DNA of 13,099 nt from Tateyamaria sp. (GTDB taxonomy: Bacteria; Pseudomonadota; Alphaproteobacteria; Rhodobacterales; Rhodobacteraceae): NCBI GenBank assembly GCA_018668195.1, contig JABITU010000198.1:1-13099 (forward strand). Direction: 5' to 3'. Of this stretch, positions 1-7,261 are shown in pieces. The notes beneath the pieces were generated by a model. That model did no database searches and was not told the origin of the DNA. It saw only the letters and a program-made list of their open reading frames with translations. Made by a program: the position numbers and the translations under genes. Every line of letters begins with the position of its first letter. Position 1 is the stretch's first letter.

Positions 1-642
1 AGCCTCGTCGATTTCCTCGGTAGTGGCAACGCCGTCGCGCACCAGCCAAAGGGCCTCGCGCCAGACCGCTTCGAGGAAACGGTCGGCAATGTGCGCATCG
101 ATTTCTTTGCGCACATGCAACGGATACATGCCAAGGCCACGCAAAACTTCCTGAGCGCGTTCGACTAGGGCCAGGTCCGTTGCAGGCGACGGCACCACCT
201 CGACCAATGGCATCAGATAAACCGGGTTGAACGGATGACATACCATGATCTGACCGGGGCGCTGCGCATCCCGCTGCAATTCACTGGGCTTGAAGCCGGA
301 TGTAGACGAACCAATGATCGCGTTTTCCGGACACGCGGCCTGGACCTTTGCCAGCACCTTGTGTTTGATCTCCAACCGTTCCGGAACGCTTTCCTGCACC
401 CAATCCACGTTCCGCACCACGTTGGCCAGATCGTTGTGAAAGCTTAACCGGCCTTCGGGTGGCAGCGCTACATCCGTCAGGCTGGGCAAAGCCCGTCGCG
501 CCTGCGCCAGCACGGGCGCCAATTTTGCCTCGGCGTCTGGATCCGGGTCAAAAACCCGCACATCCCATCCATTCAACAAGAACCGGGCAGCCCAGCCGCC
601 GCCGATCACCCCACCACCGATAATTGCAGCCGTCTTATTCAT
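1..642 (-). CDS. cdhA: L-carnitine 3-dehydrogenase, N-terminal part (runs off left edge)
   Basis: The enzyme would oxidise L-carnitine to 3-dehydrocarnitine with NAD+ in the cytoplasm. The window shows 214 residues from the start codon, with no stop before the left edge. The N-terminus carries a Rossmann dinucleotide motif GGGVIGGGWAARF (about residues 9-21) and an acidic D32 after the second strand. It is followed by QESVPE (83-88), SSTSGF (112-117) and CHPFNPVYLMPLVEVV (135-150), which are typical of the 3-hydroxyacyl-CoA dehydrogenase superfamily and, in this exact form, of carnitine dehydrogenase. The Shine-Dalgarno sequence before the ATG is weak. The gene lies 226 bp downstream of a cdhC-like gene on the same strand, opposite a cdhR-like regulator, which matches the Pseudomonas carnitine locus. 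Some relatives carry a fused C-terminal thioesterase; that part is outside the window. A generic hydroxyacyl-CoA dehydrogenase is the alternative, but context makes it less likely. Confidence 0.85.
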   Translation of the reverse strand, partial: MNKTAAIIGGGVIGGGWAARFLLNGWDVRVFDPDPDAEAKLAPVLAQARRALPSLTDVALPPEGRLSFHNDLANVVRNVDWVQESVPERLEIKHKVLAKVQAACPENAIIGSSTSGFKPSELQRDAQRPGQIMVCHPFNPVYLMPLVEVVPSPATDLALVERAQEVLRGLGMYPLHVRKEIDAHIADRFLEAVWREALWLVRDGVATTEEIDEA

Positions 643-868
643 GTCTTTTGCTTTCGATGTTTCAGAGCAACATAAGTCACTTCTTCAATCCAAAACCCAC
701 CATCGTTATGGCCTGAGCATAAGAATGGCTGGTCCAATTATTCACTTTGGCTATTTCGCTGCGCGAGAAGCCAACTGATTGGGCCCGCGTTCAGACTTGG
801 GACTTCACGAATAGGTTTGAGCGGCAAAGGCCATCAGACCACCACCAGTTTTCCGGTTCACTGGTTCG

Positions 869-1783
869 TCACCCAACAGGTGCGCGTTTGGTCAGGCCAA
901 GCTTTGCGCGTACCTGGTCTGGGCCAATCACACGTGCGCCCATGTTTTCGATGATGGTTTGGGCACGCTCAACCAATTGCCAGTTCTCTGCCAGTACGCC
1001 TTTTCCAAGCCAGAGATTATCCTCAAGACCAACCCGTACATTTCCACCCGCAAGCACCGCAGCCGCAACATAAGCCATCTGATCGCGCCCCAGACTAAAA
1101 GCAGACCACTGCCAGTCACTTGGGACATTGTTGACCATCGCCATAAAGGTGTTCAGATCATTCGGTGCGCCCCAAGGCACCCCCATGCACAATTGCACCA
1201 AGGCAGGGCTTTCCAACACACCATCGGCAACCAATTGTTTCGCGTACCACAAATGACCTGTGTCAAAAGCTTCGATTTCGGGCTTCACGCCTAGATCAGT
1301 CATCATACGGCCCATCGCGGTGAGCATGCCCGGCGTGTTCGTCATCACATAATCCGCCTCGGCAAAGTTCATAGTGCCACAATCCAGCGTGCAAATTTCC
1401 GGCAGGCACTCGGCAACATGCGCCACGCGGTCGGTCGCACCGATCATATCGGTGCCTTCCTGACTGAGCGCCATCGGATTCTCAACGGGGCCAAAAACCA
1501 TGTCCCCACCCATTCCAGCCGTAAGGTTTAGAACAACATCCACATCTGCTGCACGCACGCGGTCTGTCAGTTCGCGATAGTAGGACAGATTTCGGCTTGG
1601 CACGCCGGTTTCAGGATCGCGGACATGACAGTGCACAATTGCAGCGCCCGCCTTGGCCGCAGCAATTGCACTGTCTGCAATTTCCTTGGGCGAACGGGGC
1701 ACATGCGGGCTGCGATCCTGGCTGCTGCCCGATCCAGTCACAGCACAGGTGATGAAGACGTCACGGTTCATGGTCAACGGCAT
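869..1783 (-). CDS. cdhC: BKACE (DUF849) beta-keto acid cleavage enzyme, probable dehydrocarnitine cleavage enzyme
   Basis: A 304-residue BKACE-family enzyme, close to the usual family length. The family condenses a beta-keto acid with acetyl-CoA and releases acetoacetate plus a new CoA ester. With carnitine dehydrogenase next door, the likely substrate is 3-dehydrocarnitine, giving betainyl-CoA. Visible motifs are the metal-binding HCHVRDPETG (H51 and H53), NLTAGMGGD (86-94), ESPALVQLCMGVPWG (191-205) with the glycine-rich loop, and GLEDNLW (252-258), whose glutamate E254 corresponds to the third metal ligand of the family. The start codon is supported by an AAGGAGAG ribosome site (plus-strand 1788-1795), 4 bases upstream of the ATG. 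It is divergent from the regulator gene across a 70-bp spacer. Family membership is certain from motifs; the substrate is inferred from context. Confidence 0.88.
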   Translation of the reverse strand: MPLTMNRDVFITCAVTGSGSSQDRSPHVPRSPKEIADSAIAAAKAGAAIVHCHVRDPETGVPSRNLSYYRELTDRVRAADVDVVLNLTAGMGGDMVFGPVENPMALSQEGTDMIGATDRVAHVAECLPEICTLDCGTMNFAEADYVMTNTPGMLTAMGRMMTDLGVKPEIEAFDTGHLWYAKQLVADGVLESPALVQLCMGVPWGAPNDLNTFMAMVNNVPSDWQWSAFSLGRDQMAYVAAAVLAGGNVRVGLEDNLWLGKGVLAENWQLVERAQTIIENMGARVIGPDQVRAKLGLTKRAPVG

Positions 1784-1787
1784 GTTT

Positions 1788-1795
1788 CTCTCCTT
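1788..1795 (-). promoter_or_regulatory. Ribosome binding site of the cdhC-like gene
   Basis: Read on the minus strand this is AAGGAGAG, a near-perfect Shine-Dalgarno sequence 4 bases upstream of the ATG at 1783. It fixes the start of the BKACE gene and shows that the 70-bp spacer to the divergent regulator is real. Confidence 0.8.
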
Positions 1796-1805
1796 GAATT
1801 CCGTC

Positions 1806-1827
1806 TATTGTGCCTGTCCTATTGTGC
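1806..1827. promoter_or_regulatory. 8-bp direct repeat in the divergent carnitine promoter region, candidate regulator site
   Basis: The octamer TATTGTGC occurs at 1806-1813 and again at 1820-1827, a 14-bp period, inside the 70-bp spacer between the cdhC-like gene and the AraC-type regulator. AraC-family activators often bind paired direct repeats next to the promoter they control, so this is a candidate operator. I could not place a convincing -35/-10 pair for either direction in the spacer. The role is inference only. Confidence 0.4.
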
Positions 1828-1853
1828 AGGGTTTGACAAAAAGCGTGGCATCG

Positions 1854-2786
1854 ATGACAAAAACTGTTGTTTTAGTACTGCAACAATCGAACACGCTGAC
1901 CCTCGCCGCCGCAGTCGATCCCTTACGCGCAGCCAACAGGCAGGCCGGATCCGAGGTGTTCGATTGGCAATTTGCCACGCCAGAACCCCATGACGTCACG
2001 CTGACATCAGGGCTTTGTGTCCCCGCCGCACCGCTTCACCGCGTATCGAGCTGTGACATTTTAATTGTGGTCGCAGGCTTTGACCTGCAACCACAATCAA
2101 GCCCACAGCTTATGGCGAGTCTGCGCAGGCTCGCAAACCCCAATACGCTCTTGGCAGCGATGGACGGTGGCCCATGGGTTCTGGCCAATGCCGGTCTGCT
2201 TGACGGGCACACGGCCACAACACACTGGGAAGACATGGAAGATTTTGCATCAACCTTTCCGGACGTAAACTGTCTCAATGCGCGCTATGTCGCTTCTGGC
2301 AATCGTTGGACCAGCGGCGGAGCTGCGCCCGCACTCGACATGATGCTACATCTAATCCAAACGCGTTATGGGACCAGTCTGGCTACTCGGGTCGCCGCAA
2401 GCTTTATCCACACCAGCCAACCAGCCCCAACAGATCCGCAGTTGCGGCACCCGGAGGCAGCCATCCGGAGCCCGCTTGTCAAACGCGTCCACGAGCTAAT
2501 GGAAGCAAATCTCGAAACGCCCCTTCCCCTGACCGAAATCGCTGCGCGTCTCGGGCAAAGACCCCGCACCCTGCAACAGCAGTTTCGCAAGGCCCTCGGC
2601 AAAACTGCCAAATCACACTATCTTTCGCTGCGTCTGACCGAGGCGCATAGATTAGTGACCCAATCCGAAAGATCGCTGCACGAAATTGCCTTGTCCACAG
2701 GGTTTGGCGCACAATCCAGCCTCAGCCGCGCCTATAAGCGTCACCACGGAAAAAGCCCAACAGCCATACGTCAACATCGCGCGTGA
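1854..2786 (+). CDS. cdhR: AraC-family regulator with DJ-1/PfpI (GATase1-like) domain, probable carnitine regulator
   Basis: A 310-residue transcription factor of the GATase1-AraC type (the group containing GbdR, CdhR and ArgR). Residues 1-185 form the DJ-1/PfpI-like sensor domain, opening TKTVVLVLQQSNTLTLAAA and containing NAGLLDGHTATTHWEDM (112-128). The catalytic cysteine of peptidase relatives is absent: the nucleophile region reads DGGPW (104-108), as expected of a sensor. The C-terminus (205-310) is an AraC DNA-binding domain with two helix-turn-helix units, near LTEIAARLGQRPRTLQQQF (226-244) and LHEIALSTGFGAQSSLSRAY (275-294). I chose the ATG at 1854 because it starts exactly at the conserved domain; an upstream in-frame ATG at 1653 would overlap the divergent cdhC-like gene by 131 bp. 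Location opposite carnitine genes suggests it activates them in response to carnitine or a product. Confidence 0.82.
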   Translation: MTKTVVLVLQQSNTLTLAAAVDPLRAANRQAGSEVFDWQFATPEPHDVTLTSGLCVPAAPLHRVSSCDILIVVAGFDLQPQSSPQLMASLRRLANPNTLLAAMDGGPWVLANAGLLDGHTATTHWEDMEDFASTFPDVNCLNARYVASGNRWTSGGAAPALDMMLHLIQTRYGTSLATRVAASFIHTSQPAPTDPQLRHPEAAIRSPLVKRVHELMEANLETPLPLTEIAARLGQRPRTLQQQFRKALGKTAKSHYLSLRLTEAHRLVTQSERSLHEIALSTGFGAQSSLSRAYKRHHGKSPTAIRQHRA

Positions 2787-2840
2787 AACGCGCTTAAATA
2801 TACTGTCCCCTTCCACAACTGGGCCGGTTTGAAACTGCTT

Positions 2841-2858
2841 CCTTCCCCGCGGGGAAGG
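2841..2858. repeat. 18-bp perfect palindrome between convergent genes
   Basis: CCTTCCCCGCGGGGAAGG is a perfect 9+9 bp inverted repeat in the 140-bp gap between the 3' ends of the regulator gene and the aldo/keto reductase gene. A G-rich stretch (AGGTTGGGGGTC) follows. No T-run lies on either side, so it is not a textbook intrinsic terminator. It may be a dispersed intergenic palindromic repeat or a bidirectional transcription block. Confidence 0.5.
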
Positions 2859-2885
2859 CCAGGTTGGGGGTCACGGGCGTCAAAT

Positions 2886-2899
2886 GCGCCATAAGGCGC
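2886..2899 (-). terminator. Possible terminator hairpin of the aldo/keto reductase gene
   Basis: GCGCC and GGCGC form a 5-bp GC stem around an ATAA loop, 28 bases beyond the aldo/keto reductase stop codon. On the minus strand the stem is followed by ATTTG, a very short U-tract, so this would be a weak terminator at best. Confidence 0.3.
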
Positions 2900-2926
2900 G
2901 CATTCAGGTCACAGCATCATAGCATA

Positions 2927-3970
2927 TTAATACGGCATCGGATGAGCACGGTGCACTTCGTTCAAATCATTGAGAACCTCGTCACTCAATCTGACATTTA
3001 CCGCACCCAGAGCAAGGTTCAGTTGCCCCAAACTGGTTGCTCCAAAAATGACTGAACACATAAACGGCCTTGTCATACACCAGGCGAGTGCCATTTGCGT
3101 TGGATCTAGTCCATGACGCGCAGCGACCTTTAGATAGGCATCAACCGTTGCAAATGCGCGATCTGATTTGCGCCCCCCTAGATCCGAATTCAGCGATAAC
3201 CGAGATCCCTGCGGCACTGCCCCATCCTGATATTTTCCGGTCAACAATCCCGCCGCCAGCGGCGAGAACGATAACAAACCAACATCCTCATTCATGCTCA
3301 TCTCGGCCATATCGGTATCATACAAACGGCACATTAATGAGTATTCATTTTGGACCGAAGCCGCCCGCAATCCGCCTGTTCGTTCCGCAGCGGCAAGCCA
3401 TTGGCTGGTGCCCCAGGCGCTTTCGTTTGACAGGCCAAAGGCACGAATTGTGCCTCGATCCACCTCGCGTTGCAAGGCGCCCAAGCAATCATCCATATTT
3501 TGGCGCACTGCAGCCGGGTCCTGCCCCGATGGGTCATACGCCCAGTTCTGTCGAAACATGTAACTTCCACGATTGGGCCAGTGGAATTGATAGAGGTCAA
3601 TGTAATCAGTTTTCAGACGGCGCATGGACCCCTCGACCGCATCTGGAATCGTTTTTGCAGTGATTGGCGCCCCGCCCCGAACATGTGACAGCCCTGCACC
3701 AGAATGTTTGGTCGCTATCACCACGTCGTAGCGACGCGTGTCACGCTCAAGCCACAGGCCAATGATACGTTCGGTGCGGCCAACTGTTTCTTTACTGACC
3801 GGGTTCACCGGGTACATCTCGGCGGTATCAATAAAATTGATCCCAGCGTCCAGTGCACGATCAATTTGAGCGTGCCCGTCGGTAGCTGTGTTCTGTGTAC
3901 CCCAAGTCATTGAACCCAGACACAAGACCGATACTTCAATACCGGTCCGCCCCAGAGCGCGTCGCTCCAT
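2927..3970 (-). CDS. Tas/YghZ-like NAD(P)H-dependent aldo/keto reductase
   Basis: A 347-residue aldo/keto reductase, the normal length for the Tas-like branch. The catalytic tetrad is visible: D48 (in NFIDTAEMYPV), Y53, K88 (in VIATKHSG) and H130 (in DLYQFHWPNRGSY). The opening MERRALGRTGIEVSVLCLGS, the phrase TAEMYPVNP and the extra segment after WPNRGSYMF are characteristic of Tas-type proteins, which reduce carbonyl compounds; the physiological substrate is unknown. The start is supported by GAAAGGA on the minus strand (plus-strand 3978-3984), 7 bases before the ATG. It stands alone: convergent with the regulator gene and divergent from the imuA-like gene, whose LexA box lies about 100 bp upstream. 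There is no evidence that it belongs to the carnitine pathway. Confidence 0.88.
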   Translation of the reverse strand: MERRALGRTGIEVSVLCLGSMTWGTQNTATDGHAQIDRALDAGINFIDTAEMYPVNPVSKETVGRTERIIGLWLERDTRRYDVVIATKHSGAGLSHVRGGAPITAKTIPDAVEGSMRRLKTDYIDLYQFHWPNRGSYMFRQNWAYDPSGQDPAAVRQNMDDCLGALQREVDRGTIRAFGLSNESAWGTSQWLAAAERTGGLRAASVQNEYSLMCRLYDTDMAEMSMNEDVGLLSFSPLAAGLLTGKYQDGAVPQGSRLSLNSDLGGRKSDRAFATVDAYLKVAARHGLDPTQMALAWCMTRPFMCSVIFGATSLGQLNLALGAVNVRLSDEVLNDLNEVHRAHPMPY

Positions 3971-4069
3971 ATCATAATCCTTTCAATGCCCCACCCAAGC
4001 CGAAGCTGAAGCCTAGCGAGCAAAATGAGTGTCGCAAGTTAATTCGCGGTAAAATCTTACAAGACACGA

Positions 4070-4097
4070 TTGAGAACAAAAATAGAACATGTATAAT
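4070..4097 (+). promoter_or_regulatory. LexA-controlled promoter of the imuA-like gene (SOS box inside the spacer)
   Basis: A -35 hexamer TTGAGA (4070-4075) and a perfect -10 TATAAT (4092-4097) are separated by 16 bp. Between them lies GAAC-N7-GAAC (4074-4088), the complement of GTTC-N7-GTTC, the known alphaproteobacterial LexA site. LexA bound there would overlap the -35 and cover most of the spacer. Transcription expected about 7 bases after the -10 would begin at or next to the ATG at 4104. Motif matches are direct observations; SOS control is inferred from established knowledge of the site and of imuA genes. Confidence 0.75.
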
Positions 4098-4103
4098 TAA
4101 GCC

Positions 4104-4745
4104 ATGCCACTGCCAAACGCCATACTGACACGTACTCCGACCCGGGCTGTGCCTTGCCTGCCACTTTTACCGAAAGGGGAAAGATATGGGCTGGGTTATG
4201 GCCTGGCACTTGGCCGGGTGCACGAGGCATGCGGGCCTGCGCGCCACCGTTTGGCATTGTGGCTGGCAGCGCAAACCTCCGGGCCTATTTTGTGGATCGC
4301 ACCCGATTGGGGGGGCAACCAGCTGAACCCCTGCGGGACGCTGCCAATGATTGATCCGGCGCGGCTAATTCTGATCCACCCCAAACGGGCCGAGGATCTG
4401 TTGTGGAGCATGGAGGAAGTGTTACGTTCTGGCACGGTGACTCTGGCGGTGGTTGATCTGCCAAGACTACCTGCGCTGACGCCAGTGCGACGATTGCACT
4501 TGGCTGCAGAAAACGGCGGAAAGGCTGTCGGGCAAGCACCGCTGGGTCTTTTGCTGACCCCCGGCAAGGGGGGCGCGCAAGGGGTCGAAACCCGTTGGCA
4601 CCTAGCGCCCAATCATCAGGGCACCCCCGGCAGCTGGCAACTGCAACGCCTGCGCGCGCGCACCGCCCCCCAACAGGCATGGCATGTGGCCCTCCAACGG
4701 GGGCAGACCCTTCCTAGTATCACAGGCACGGTCAAAGCCGTGTAA
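4104..4745 (+). CDS. ImuA-like SOS mutagenesis protein (RecA-superfamily relative), without imuB or dnaE2 beside it
   Basis: A 213-residue protein resembling ImuA (COG4544). ImuA partners with ImuB and DnaE2 in damage-induced mutagenic translesion synthesis. Family-like segments are LALGRVHEACGPARHRLALW (about 34-53), GPILWIAPDWGG (60-71), DPARLILIHPKRAEDLLWSMEEVLRSG (84-110, the most typical stretch), AVVDLPRLPALTPVRRLHLAAE (115-136) and GLLLTPG (147-153). No Walker A lysine motif is visible, as in many ImuA proteins. The ATG has no Shine-Dalgarno sequence and lies at the predicted transcription start, so translation is probably leaderless. An in-register LexA box upstream strongly supports the SOS assignment. 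The downstream gene is metG after a 654-bp gap, so any ImuB/DnaE2 partners must be elsewhere or absent. It could be a RecA-like paralogue rather than the functional ImuA. Confidence 0.68.
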   Translation: MPLPNAILTRTPTRAVPCLPLLPKGERYGLGYGLALGRVHEACGPARHRLALWLAAQTSGPILWIAPDWGGNQLNPCGTLPMIDPARLILIHPKRAEDLLWSMEEVLRSGTVTLAVVDLPRLPALTPVRRLHLAAENGGKAVGQAPLGLLLTPGKGGAQGVETRWHLAPNHQGTPGSWQLQRLRARTAPQQAWHVALQRGQTLPSITGTVKAV

Positions 4746-4780
4746 TCAACTCTGACCCAAGGCGTGCTTTTTGCCAGAGT

Positions 4781-4824
4781 GGGCAGCACGTCGCACAGGA
4801 TCGCCACCCTGTGAATTGCTGCCC
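4781..4824. other. Nested inverted repeat (possible structured RNA or terminator)
   Basis: GGGCAGCA (4781-4788) pairs with TGCTGCCC (4817-4824), and inside it CACAGG (4794-4799) pairs with CCTGTG (4808-4813) around an 8-base loop. It lies 36 bp downstream of the imuA-like stop codon. No T-tract follows on either strand. It may end or protect the imuA transcript; nothing else is known. Confidence 0.35.
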
Positions 4825-5052
4825 CATACGAGGGTAAGTGCGCTATACGCGTCACGCCCTGCAGCTTAGTGCCACAAACTCTACACCCATCCATAGCTGC
4901 GTCCTAAAAAGCAAACCTATCCATGACACCACTTAGAAAAACACGCTGACATGATCAGCGGTCACAAAAATATCGCCATTGCCCAAAATCAAGACACAGC
5001 ACCGAATTTCCACTTTGCAAGTCGCAGGCATGAGTCCACGGGTGCACCTGTC

Positions 5053-5115
5053 ATGCGTATGCTCATCTGCTTTGCCGCCCTTTTCCTTTCCGTGATTTTG
5101 CTGCAACTCAATTCT
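5053..5115 (+). pseudogene. Possible remnant of a transporter N-terminus
   Basis: From ATG 5053 the frame reads MRMLICFAALFLSVILLQLN, very like the first transmembrane helix of YcaD-like major facilitator transporters as I remember them. Directly after it the sequence stops resembling such a protein in all three plus frames, so if it is a remnant it is only the first ~20 codons. A coincidental hydrophobic stretch cannot be excluded. Confidence 0.2.
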
Positions 5116-5399
5116 GATATCCTGATGCAAGAATACGGTCCTTTTTGCATGATCGCGGTCGGGCATGGCAGGTTGATTCTGTTCGAGCTGATCCGGATAC
5201 AGGTGTGCACAGCACCGACTGCTCGCACCCTCTACGTTTATACCCCCGTACTTCGTTCATCATTTGGCAGCTCACCGGCCGATCCCGAGACCCGATTGAT
5301 ATTACCACCAGCAGTCGTCAGGCTGGCCTATCTTCAGAGGCCCCTTTTCCCTGCTGCCCTGCACTGTTACACGGGTGTCAACAATGCCAAGGGTACCGC

Positions 5400-7112
5400 A
5401 TGCAACGTCATCTGATCACCTCCGCAATCCCCTACATCAATGGGATCAAACACTTAGGCAACTTAGTGGGCAGTCAGTTGCCTGCTGACCTTTATGCCCG
5501 ATACCAGCGTGCGCGCGGCAACGAAGTTCTTTTTCTATGTGCCACTGACGAACATGGCACACCCGCAGAGCTTGCAGCCGCCAAAGCAGGCAAACCCGTT
5601 GCTGAGTACTGCGCAGAAATGCACGACGTTCAGGCTGAAATCGCAAAGGGTTTCAGCCTGTCTTTTGATCATTTTGGACGATCCTCTTCTCGGCAAAATC
5701 ATGCCCTGACCCAACACTTTGCCGGACGACTTGCGGATGCGGGCCTGATTCGAGAAGTCGTAGAACAGCAAGTATATTCACATGCTGATGGCCGATTTTT
5801 GCCTGACCGCTACATCGAAGGGACCTGTCCGAACTGCGGCTATGATAAAGCCCGTGGGGATCAATGCGAAAACTGCACAAAACAGTTAGACCCGACCGAC
5901 CTGATCAATCCACGCTCTGCCGTGTCAGGGTCAACTGATCTTGAAGTGCGCGAAACGAGGCATCTGTACCTGCGCCAATCTGCCCTGAAAGACGACCTAG
6001 ACGTTTGGATCGACAGCAAATCCGACTGGCCTATCCTGACCACATCGATTGCCAAGAAATGGCTGCATGATGGGGACGGCTTGCAGGATCGTGGCATTAC
6101 GCGTGACCTTGATTGGGGCATCCCTGTTCAGCGTGGTGTTTCCGATTGGCCAGGGATGGAGGGCAAAGTATTTTATGTGTGGTTCGATGCCCCGATCGAA
6201 TACATCGCTTGCGCCGATGAATGGGCCGATGCTCAGGGGGGGGCGGATTGGGAACGTTGGTGGCGCACTGACAAGGGCGCGTATGATGTACGCTATACGC
6301 AGTTCATGGGCAAGGACAACGTGCCATTCCATACCCTCAGCTTTCCAGCCACCTTGCTGGGATCGGGCGAGCCTTGGAAGATGGTCGACCACTTGAAGTC
6401 TTTCAATTACCTCAACTACGAGGGTGGTCAATTCAGTACAAGCCAGGGCCGTGGCGTGTTCATGGACCAAGCACTTGAACTGTTGCCCGCCGATTACTGG
6501 CGCTGGTGGCTTCTGTCCAACTGCCCCGAAACTTCAGATACCGAATTCACCTGGGAGCTGTTCCAACAAGGCGTGAACAAGGATTTGGCGGATGTGTTGG
6601 GAAATTTTGTCAGCCGAGTGACCAAGTTTTGCCGATCTAAATTTGGCGAAACAGTGCCTGAGGGCGGCACATATGGTACGCAGGAAGAAGAGCTGATTGC
6701 ATCACTCGATACGCGCCTCGCTCGTTATGCCGCATGCATGGACGCGATGGAAGTCCGCAAATCTGCTCAAGAGTTGCGGGCGATCTGGGTTGCCGGAAAC
6801 GAATACCTACAGGCTGCTGCCCCTTGGACAACGATCAAAGATGATCCACAAAAAGCGGCGATGCAAATCCGAATGGGTTTGAACCTGATTGCGCTTTATG
6901 CCGTGGTATCGAGCCCGTTCATGCCTGATGCTGCCGCTCGCATGAAATCTGCGATCAAACTGACAGACAGTTCTTGGCCATCCGATGCGCGCGCTGCCCT
7001 GTCGCAATTGCCCGCAGGCCATATTTTTGTCGTTCCAGAAAATTTATTTGCCAAGATCCTCGATGATGACCGCGCTGAATGGCAGACGCGCTTTTCCGGG
7101 GTTCGTGACTGA
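5400..7112 (+). CDS. metG: Methionyl-tRNA synthetase
   Basis: A complete 570-residue class I synthetase that charges tRNA-Met with methionine; essential for translation. The HIGH-type signature is KHLGN (residues 17-21). [11 protein letters not shown] (45-55) is the conserved active-site segment. A four-cysteine zinc knuckle, [17 protein letters not shown], supplies C143, C146, C156 and C159. [13 protein letters not shown] (258-270) and [20 protein letters not shown] (302-321) lie in the methionine pocket and connecting core. The KMSKS position reads QFSTS (344-348), with no lysine at the first place, as in the KFSTS-type branch. The anticodon-binding alpha-helical domain fills about 380-540. 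There is no C-terminal tRNA-binding fusion. I chose the ATG at 5400, preceded by AAGGG, because the conserved fold starts at once ([19 protein letters not shown]); an in-frame start at 5145 would add 85 residues of no recognisable character. Confidence 0.96.
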   Translation: MQRHLITSAIPYINGIKHLGNLVGSQLPADLYARYQRARGNEVLFLCATDEHGTPAELAAAKAGKPVAEYCAEMHDVQAEIAKGFSLSFDHFGRSSSRQNHALTQHFAGRLADAGLIREVVEQQVYSHADGRFLPDRYIEGTCPNCGYDKARGDQCENCTKQLDPTDLINPRSAVSGSTDLEVRETRHLYLRQSALKDDLDVWIDSKSDWPILTTSIAKKWLHDGDGLQDRGITRDLDWGIPVQRGVSDWPGMEGKVFYVWFDAPIEYIACADEWADAQGGADWERWWRTDKGAYDVRYTQFMGKDNVPFHTLSFPATLLGSGEPWKMVDHLKSFNYLNYEGGQFSTSQGRGVFMDQALELLPADYWRWWLLSNCPETSDTEFTWELFQQGVNKDLADVLGNFVSRVTKFCRSKFGETVPEGGTYGTQEEELIASLDTRLARYAACMDAMEVRKSAQELRAIWVAGNEYLQAAAPWTTIKDDPQKAAMQIRMGLNLIALYAVVSSPFMPDAAARMKSAIKLTDSSWPSDARAALSQLPAGHIFVVPENLFAKILDDDRAEWQTRFSGVRD

Positions 7113-7114
7113 CG

Positions 7115-7150
7115 CAGTTTGCTCTGGCAGCTGCGTCTACAGGCAAACTG
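7115..7150. terminator. Inverted repeat between convergent metG and the metal transporter operon, possible bidirectional terminator
   Basis: CAGTTTGC (7115-7122) pairs with GCAAACTG (7143-7150) around a 20-base loop that itself contains the palindrome GCAGCTGC (7127-7134). It begins 2 bases after the metG stop codon. The only A/T-rich tail is ATAAAAAG on the plus strand, which reads as U-rich only on the side entering from the minus strand, so termination efficiency is doubtful. Confidence 0.4.
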
Positions 7151-7261
7151 TCGCATAAAAAGAAGTAATTGGTTCCATAGCTCTGACTTTCGTCAGGACC
7201 TTTCAGCCATTTATTCTGAATATCTCAATGTACGTGTTTTGTTTGCTTGCCGTAATCCATG

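Larger units (their letters stand above)
4746..5399. other. 654-bp gene-poor gap before metG
   Basis: No convincing complete gene was found here. It holds the nested hairpin at 4781-4824 and, at 5053-5115, a short reading frame starting MRMLICFAALFLSVILLQL. That segment resembles the first membrane helix of a major facilitator superfamily protein, but the frame then loses family-like sequence. The longest open frame (4951-5415, 154 codons) overlaps the metG start and has no recognisable domain. No tRNA and no clear metG promoter were recognised. Confidence 0.5.

Noticed and set aside
747..1073. Plus-strand frame opposite the cdhC-like gene
   Set aside because: Mostly antisense to a well-supported gene, with no domain.
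1833..1838. TTGACA as -35 box of the regulator gene
   Set aside because: A 17-bp spacing would put the -10 inside the start codon region, and no TATAAT-like hexamer is there.
1653..1853. Longer start for the AraC-type regulator
   Set aside because: It would overlap the divergent BKACE gene and its ribosome site, and the added residues match no domain; the conserved fold begins at 1854.
5145..5399. Longer in-frame start for metG (85 extra residues)
   Set aside because: The extension is compositionally odd and family-unlike; MetG proteins begin at the segment encoded from 5400.
4951..5415. 154-codon plus-strand frame as a real gene
   Set aside because: It overlaps metG, lacks a recognisable domain beyond a short hydrophobic segment and has no good ribosome site.
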